Below the pieces are notes generated by a model. It was not told the origin of the DNA. It was given only the letters and a program-made list of their open reading frames with translations, and did not search any database. Position numbers and translations under genes: made by a program. Below, in pieces: positions 6,834 to 10,754 of a DNA stretch of 10,754 nt (its first letter is position 1; the number at the start of each line of letters is the position of its first letter). The DNA comes from Oscillospiraceae bacterium (GTDB lineage Bacteria > Bacillota > Clostridia > Oscillospirales > Ruminococcaceae): positions 1-10,754 of the forward strand of contig JAFYEQ010000297.1 of assembly GCA_017544185.1 (NCBI GenBank). The letters are read 5' to 3'.

Positions 6834-6903
6834 GGGACGAGGGATGCGACTGCTGGCGCAGTCGCCGGGGACAAGGGACAAGGGGCGGCTGCTGATGCAG
6901 CCG
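6834..6903. repeat. GGGACAA heptamers with two perfect hairpins
   Basis: GGGACGA and GGGATGC (6834-6847) precede a perfect 8-bp hairpin, GCGACTGC/GCAGTCGC (6846-6853 with 6858-6865, 4-nt loop). Then come GGGACAA twice (6868-6881) and a perfect 7-bp hairpin, CGGCTGC/GCAGCCG (6886-6892 with 6897-6903, 4-nt loop). There is no T-run on either side, so these are not terminators. The tract fills most of the spacer just upstream of the DUF1538 start. A REP-like or processing role is possible but unproven. Confidence 0.8.
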
Positions 6904-6954
6904 TCGCGGAACGAGAGATAAGGGTCAAGAGGAGAGCCGTCGGGTCCTGCCGAT

Positions 6955-6982
6955 ATCTCAACTCTCTACTTTCAACTCTGAC
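6955..6982. repeat. Heptamer tandem repeat, CTCTCAA family, 4 units
   Basis: Units ATCTCAA, CTCTCTA, CTTTCAA and CTCTGAC, the same family and orientation as 3054-3106. The tract ends 6 bp beyond the stop codon of htrA (6989-6991). Confidence 0.75.
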
Positions 6983-6988
6983 AGAGCG

Positions 6989-8878
6989 TCAGTCGTCATT
7001 GCTGAGCTCGCCGAAGGTGAACTCTATCTCGAATACCTCGCCCTCTTCTTCCTTGAGAGGATCCTTGCGGTATACCTTCGCCTTCACCTTGTCGCCGGGA
7101 TCGTAGTCATCGGCGATGGTCTTGATGGCGGAGGCTGTGTTCATGGCTCTGCCGTCGATCTCGGTGATGATGTCACCGGGCTTGAGGTCGGTGTTGGCGA
7201 TGTCGTAGCCGTCTATGATGGAGGATATCAGGAGCCCGGGCTCTGTGCCGTTGGTGGCTGCCTGATCGGGTGTGATCAGGGAGTAGTGTATGCCTATCAT
7301 GGCGCGTCCCGTAACGTAGCCCTTGGCTATAAGGTCCTCTATCACGGGCTTTGCGAAGTCGGTGGATATGGCAAAGCCTATGTTCTCCACGTCGGTGGCA
7401 TAGTGCTTGCTGACCACGATGCCCACCACTCTGCCGTACATATCTATGACGGGGCCGCCCGACTGACCGTGGTTGAGGGCTGCGTCTACCTGTATGCAGT
7501 CTATGGGATAGCCCGAGTAGCTGTCTATCTGCCTTGAGGTACAGGAGACTATGCCTATGGTAGCAGTGCTCTCGAAGCCGTCTGCGTTGCCGTAGGTGAG
7601 TATGGTCTCGCCCTGGGACAGATCCGAGGAGGAGCCCATCACCGCAGGCGTGAGCCCGTTCTTGTTGACCTTGAGCACGGCAAGGTCGGAGCGCTTGTCA
7701 AAGGCTACCACCTTGGCCTCGGTCTTGGTATCGTCGTAGAACTGTATGTTCACTCGGTCTACGTCCTCTATGACATGGGCGTTGGTGACGATGTAGCCGT
7801 CCTCGGATATGATCACGCCCGAGCCTGATGCGTAGGGAGATATGCTGCTCTCAAGGTAGCAGTATACGGACACGGTGGAGGGACGTATGTACTTGGCTGC
7901 GCCTTCCACGGTGAAGAGGCCCGATGCCTCATCGGCATAGTCGCTCTTGTCATCGGCGGGACGCTTGTCTATCTCTATGGTCACGTTCACTGCGTCCGAG
8001 CTGCCGGTACTTGACGTAGATGCAGAAGGATGCTCCTTCTCGTTGCGGGCAAGCAGCAGCATCACCGCTGTGAGCAGTCCCACTACTACCAGTGCGCATA
8101 TGATCAGTACCGCGGTATGGGGCTTGCGCTGAGGTACTGCTTCGGAGAGGGGAGGAACTACAGGATCTGCGGGAGCTCCCCCTCCGGGGGCGGGACTGTA
8201 TACAGGCGCACCGTAGCCGTAGGGCGGTATGGGAGGCTGACCATAGGGAGGCACGGGCTGGCCTGTCTGCCCCGGCTGCGCGAATGGCGGTACGGTGCCT
8301 GCAGCAAAGTCCTTTTCATCGAAGAGCTGGCCGTCGGTATTCTGAGGAGCCTTGGGCTCCGCGTCTGTCTGATCGGGTGCAGCGGGCATGGGTGCCGGCT
8401 GCGGCGGCTGTCCGTATACAGGCGCCTGACCGTACACGGGAGGCTGACCATATACCGGCGGCTGACCGTACATAGGCGGCTGACCGTATACTGGCTGCAC
8501 GGGCTGATAAGGCTGCCACGGTCGCCCCGGCTGATAGGACTGGTACGGACGGTACGTCTGACCGTAGGGCTGATATGGCTGATAGGGCGGGGGAGCCGTC
8601 TGCCCGGTTTGCCCCGGCTGGCCGTAGGCCTGCCCAGGCTGTTCTGGCTGTATCGTCTGCCCAGCCTGCCCCATTTGCCCGTTGTCCTGAGCCTGAGTGT
8701 CTGCAGACGCCTCAGTCACAGCCGATGTGTCGTATGTATCTTCTGCTGCAGCAGATGCTGTTGCAGCAGCTGCCGTTGCAGCAGCTGCCGCAGCATCTGA
8801 CTGGTCGTTCACGGGCTCAGGGCCCGTACCTTCGGAGCCGACAGCAGGCTCGTTGTCGTATGTGTAGTTATCTTCCAT
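6989..8878 (-). CDS. htrA: Membrane-anchored HtrA/DegP-like serine protease (S1C) with long disordered N-terminus
   Basis: ATP-independent quality-control protease acting on misfolded proteins outside the membrane. The order is: low-complexity N-terminus (1-255), one membrane helix (about 264-287), a linker, a trypsin-like domain (about 325-520) and one PDZ domain (about 525-620). The catalytic triad is His368 (TNAHVIED), Asp398 (RSDLAVLK) and Ser473 (HGQSGGPV); the usual NPGNSGGP is NHGQSGGP here. The N-terminus contains an Ala tract (29-45), then Gln/Pro/Tyr/Gly-rich sequence including about five copies of YGQPPV (131-160). With the helix in type II orientation that part would be cytoplasmic. 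The total of 629 residues is well above the roughly 400 typical of Gram-positive HtrA. The start at 8878 has GGAGG at 8885-8889, 6 nt upstream, and overlaps the kinase stop by 11 nt. Position after a two-component system suggests a role in, or control by, envelope stress sensing. Confidence 0.93.
   Translation of the reverse strand: MEDNYTYDNEPAVGSEGTGPEPVNDQSDAAAAAATAAAATASAAAEDTYDTSAVTEASADTQAQDNGQMGQAGQTIQPEQPGQAYGQPGQTGQTAPPPYQPYQPYGQTYRPYQSYQPGRPWQPYQPVQPVYGQPPMYGQPPVYGQPPVYGQAPVYGQPPQPAPMPAAPDQTDAEPKAPQNTDGQLFDEKDFAAGTVPPFAQPGQTGQPVPPYGQPPIPPYGYGAPVYSPAPGGGAPADPVVPPLSEAVPQRKPHTAVLIICALVVVGLLTAVMLLLARNEKEHPSASTSSTGSSDAVNVTIEIDKRPADDKSDYADEASGLFTVEGAAKYIRPSTVSVYCYLESSISPYASGSGVIISEDGYIVTNAHVIEDVDRVNIQFYDDTKTEAKVVAFDKRSDLAVLKVNKNGLTPAVMGSSSDLSQGETILTYGNADGFESTATIGIVSCTSRQIDSYSGYPIDCIQVDAALNHGQSGGPVIDMYGRVVGIVVSKHYATDVENIGFAISTDFAKPVIEDLIAKGYVTGRAMIGIHYSLITPDQAATNGTEPGLLISSIIDGYDIANTDLKPGDIITEIDGRAMNTASAIKTIADDYDPGDKVKAKVYRKDPLKEEEGEVFEIEFTFGELSNDD
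8403..8492. repeat. 18-bp coding tandem repeat, 5 units, in htrA
   Basis: Five units of 18 bp with consensus GGCGGCTGACCGTATACA start at 8403, 8421, 8439, 8457 and 8475. They encode the YGQPPV-type hexapeptides of the HtrA N-terminus. Units differ mostly at silent or conservative positions, so the array is not freshly expanded, but an 18-bp unit can change copy number without breaking the frame. Confidence 0.9.
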
Positions 8879-10259
8879 TTTGTTCCTCCGACCCGCTCAC
8901 GGGGATAGTTATCTCGAACTCGGTGTACTCGCCCTCACGGCTGCGGACGAGGACGCTCCCGTTATGCAGCTTGACTATGCTGCGGACGATGGAGAGACCG
9001 AGCCCCACGCCTGTCTTGTCCTTGCCTCTCGATTCATCGGTCTTGTAGAAGCGGTCGAACACACGGCTCATCTCGTTCTTTTTCAGGCCCTCACCGCTGT
9101 TGCGGATGGCAAGACTGATCATGCCCTCCGACTCGGTGAAGGTGTACTGTATATAGCCGTCCTTGTTGACGAACTTGACGGCGTTCTCGGTAAGGTTGTA
9201 TATCACCTGCTGTATCAGATCCATGTCCGCCTCTATGAAGTGGGGATCCTCATCGAGACCCAGCACATCCACGTACTTGGCGTCTATGCGCTTCTCGAAC
9301 AGGAGCACGGTCTTCTGGGTGAGGCTGGTCAGGTCGAAGCGGTACCTCTGGAGCTTGATCTCGCCCGATTCGTACTTGGATATGTTCAGCATGGAGCGTA
9401 CAAGTCTTGACAGGCGCTGTATCTCCTCGGATACTATGGTAAGGTAGTACTTATGTTCATCGGGGGGGATGGTCCCGTCGAGTATGCCGTCCACGAAGCC
9501 GCCTATGGTGGTCATAGGGGTCTTGAGCTCGTGGGACACGTTGGACACGAAGCCTTTGCGCTCGTCCTCGATCTCGGACAGAGACTGCGCCATATCGTTC
9601 AGAGTGCTGGCCAAAAAGCCCATCTCACTGTGGTCGGTGACGTTCACCTTCTCGGAGAAGTCGCCGCTGCCGAAGCGCTGTGCCGCCATGGTCATATCCT
9701 GTACGGGACGGACTATGCGCCTGATGGAGTACCTCAGCAGGAACACTGCAGTCAGCAGGAACACCGCCGCCACTACCGTGGTCAGTATGACCAGCTTGGG
9801 AGCGAAGTCGGCGCTGATATTCGCAGGCATCGTCACCACCATATACCCGTGGGAGCGCTTCATATCCACCTTGTAGAAAATATACTCCTGTGCGGTCTTC
9901 AGAGAGCCGTCCAGATCGTCGATGGCCCAGTACCCGTCATAGGTGGCGAGCCTGCATGCGAAGCTCGACAGGCGGGTATATGAAAATGACGCTTCGGAGC
10001 TTGCCAAAGCGTTGCCTTCGCCGTCGTATATTATGATGTCGGGCTCGCTCCATATGGAAGCCTCGTACACCACATCGACGGGATCTTCGTCAATGAGCGC
10101 CGCTGAAGCGGCACGGGCGGTCCTCTCCAGCAGTATGCGCGTCTGCTGCCTCGTACTGCGCAGTGAAAAAGCGGAGATCACCGCCGCCATACAGAGCAGA
10201 GCGGCGGCGATCACAGCGATGCACAGTTTGAAGTAGTCTGAGACTATGCTGTTATGCAT
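8868..10259 (-). CDS. Sensor histidine kinase (HAMP/HisKA/HATPase)
   Basis: Membrane sensor kinase of 463 residues that should phosphorylate the response regulator encoded just upstream. Membrane helices lie at about 11-31 and 156-176. Between them is an extracytoplasmic sensing segment of about 120 residues with no family I recognise. A HAMP linker follows (about 177-230). HisKA contains the phospho-acceptor His253 in SHELKTPMTTIGGF. The ATPase domain has the N box NLTENA (Asn359) and a GVGLGLSI G2 box (417-424). The G1 box reads RNSGEG rather than the classic DNGPG, a variant I believe occurs in other Clostridia kinases. The start at 10259 overlaps the regulator stop by 8 nt and has GAGGAAG at 10269-10263; its own stop overlaps htrA. 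The organisation resembles Gram-positive systems in which a kinase/regulator pair governs htrA (CiaRH, WalRK-linked htrA), but orthology cannot be settled here. Confidence 0.95.
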   Translation of the reverse strand: MHNSIVSDYFKLCIAVIAAALLCMAAVISAFSLRSTRQQTRILLERTARAASAALIDEDPVDVVYEASIWSEPDIIIYDGEGNALASSEASFSYTRLSSFACRLATYDGYWAIDDLDGSLKTAQEYIFYKVDMKRSHGYMVVTMPANISADFAPKLVILTTVVAAVFLLTAVFLLRYSIRRIVRPVQDMTMAAQRFGSGDFSEKVNVTDHSEMGFLASTLNDMAQSLSEIEDERKGFVSNVSHELKTPMTTIGGFVDGILDGTIPPDEHKYYLTIVSEEIQRLSRLVRSMLNISKYESGEIKLQRYRFDLTSLTQKTVLLFEKRIDAKYVDVLGLDEDPHFIEADMDLIQQVIYNLTENAVKFVNKDGYIQYTFTESEGMISLAIRNSGEGLKKNEMSRVFDRFYKTDESRGKDKTGVGLGLSIVRSIVKLHNGSVLVRSREGEYTEFEITIPVSGSEEQNGR

Positions 10260-10754
10260 TATCTTCCTCAGCCTCGAACTTATAGCCCACGCCCCATACG
10301 GTCTTGAGCGTCCACTTGTCGGATACGCCCTCGAGCTTCTCGCGCAGACGCTTGATATGTACGTCTATGGTACGTGAGTCACCGTAGTACTCAAAGCCCC
10401 ACACCTCATCGAGGAGCTGGTCTCTGGTGTATACACGGTTGGGATTGGATGCAAGGTAGAACAGGAGCTCCAGCTCCTTGGGCGGAGTATCCATCACCTT
10501 GCCGTCTACTCTCAGCTCGTATCTGGTCATGTTCACCACGAGCTTGTCGTACTTTACTTCCTTGATCTCAGGCTCGGAACTGGTCTGTCCGATCCTGCGG
10601 GACATAGCCTTGATGCGGGCTATGACCTCCTTGGTATCGAAGGGCTTCACCACATAGTCGTCTGCGCCCAGCTCCAGGCCCAGTACCTTGTCGAAGGTCT
10701 CGGACTTGGCAGTGATCATTATGATAGGCACATTGGACTTCTTGCGGATCTCTC
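10252..10754 (-). CDS. OmpR/PhoB-family response regulator, 5' end outside the window
   Basis: DNA-binding output partner of the adjacent kinase. The visible 166 residues start inside the receiver domain at EIRKKSNVPIIMITAK. They include the switch Thr (MITAK) and the conserved Lys of VVKPFD; the phosphorylated Asp lies beyond the edge. A winged-helix domain follows, with PKELELLFYLASNPNRVYTR, a recognition-helix segment DSRTIDVHIKRLREKLE and a wing ending in VWGVGYKFE, all typical of OmpR/PhoB. It is the first visible gene of the regulator–kinase–htrA operon and ends in TAA overlapping the kinase start. The promoter and any autoregulatory site are outside the window. A GTG at 10731 is in frame but lies inside the receiver domain, so it is not a start. 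Confidence 0.95.
   Translation of the reverse strand, partial: EIRKKSNVPIIMITAKSETFDKVLGLELGADDYVVKPFDTKEVIARIKAMSRRIGQTSSEPEIKEVKYDKLVVNMTRYELRVDGKVMDTPPKELELLFYLASNPNRVYTRDQLLDEVWGFEYYGDSRTIDVHIKRLREKLEGVSDKWTLKTVWGVGYKFEAEEDNA

Noticed and set aside
8403..8492. CRISPR-like array
   Set aside because: The 18-bp units are contiguous with no spacers, and they are in frame within htrA.
8030..8800. 256-codon open frame on the plus strand
   Set aside because: It is the antisense of the htrA repeat region; its Arg/Leu-rich product mirrors the Gln-Pro-Tyr repeats and has no motif of its own.

Overview
The window most resembles a Gram-positive gut-type Clostridia genome (Bacillota; a Ruminococcus/Oscillospiraceae-like organism is my best guess). 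Pointers are strong AGGAGG-like ribosome sites, a consensus TTGACA/TATAAT promoter, an OmpR-type regulator–kinase–HtrA operon, a DUF1538/P-II pair and a lipoprotein family-43 glycosidase. Coding DNA is GC-rich, yet Ile is often encoded by ATA across most genes. The genus is an inference. Every gene lies on the minus strand, so transcription runs from high to low coordinates.

Region by region, in transcription order. (1) 10754-6989: an OmpR/PhoB response regulator (5' end outside the window), a HAMP-type sensor kinase and a membrane-anchored HtrA/S1C protease. They overlap by 8 and 11 nt, so they form one translationally coupled envelope-stress type operon. (2) 6816-4383: a duplicated DUF1538 membrane protein followed by a protein made of two P-II-like domains, ending in a clear intrinsic terminator. 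I read this as a transporter or channel with its cytoplasmic regulator; the substrate is unknown. (3) 4279-3096: a textbook sigma-A promoter driving a single secreted, lipid-anchored GH43 glycosidase. (4) 2873-1: dnaE, the DNA polymerase III alpha subunit, running off the left edge. It is broken by a one-base frameshift near 574-581, and its codon usage changes around 880-1008.

The most unusual feature is in the spacers. Three of the four spacers of about 170-220 bp carry short tandem repeats with a 7-bp period, in three sequence families (AGAGTTG, GGAGTTA and GGGACAA types), together with small perfect hairpins. The spacers are 2874-3095, 5067-5244 and 6817-6988. The fourth, 4212-4382, holds the terminator and promoter instead. 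One repeat reaches into the GH43 gene and supplies its last codons and stop. I found no tRNA, rRNA, CRISPR array, transposase or phage gene. No gene-free stretch exceeds 300 bases.
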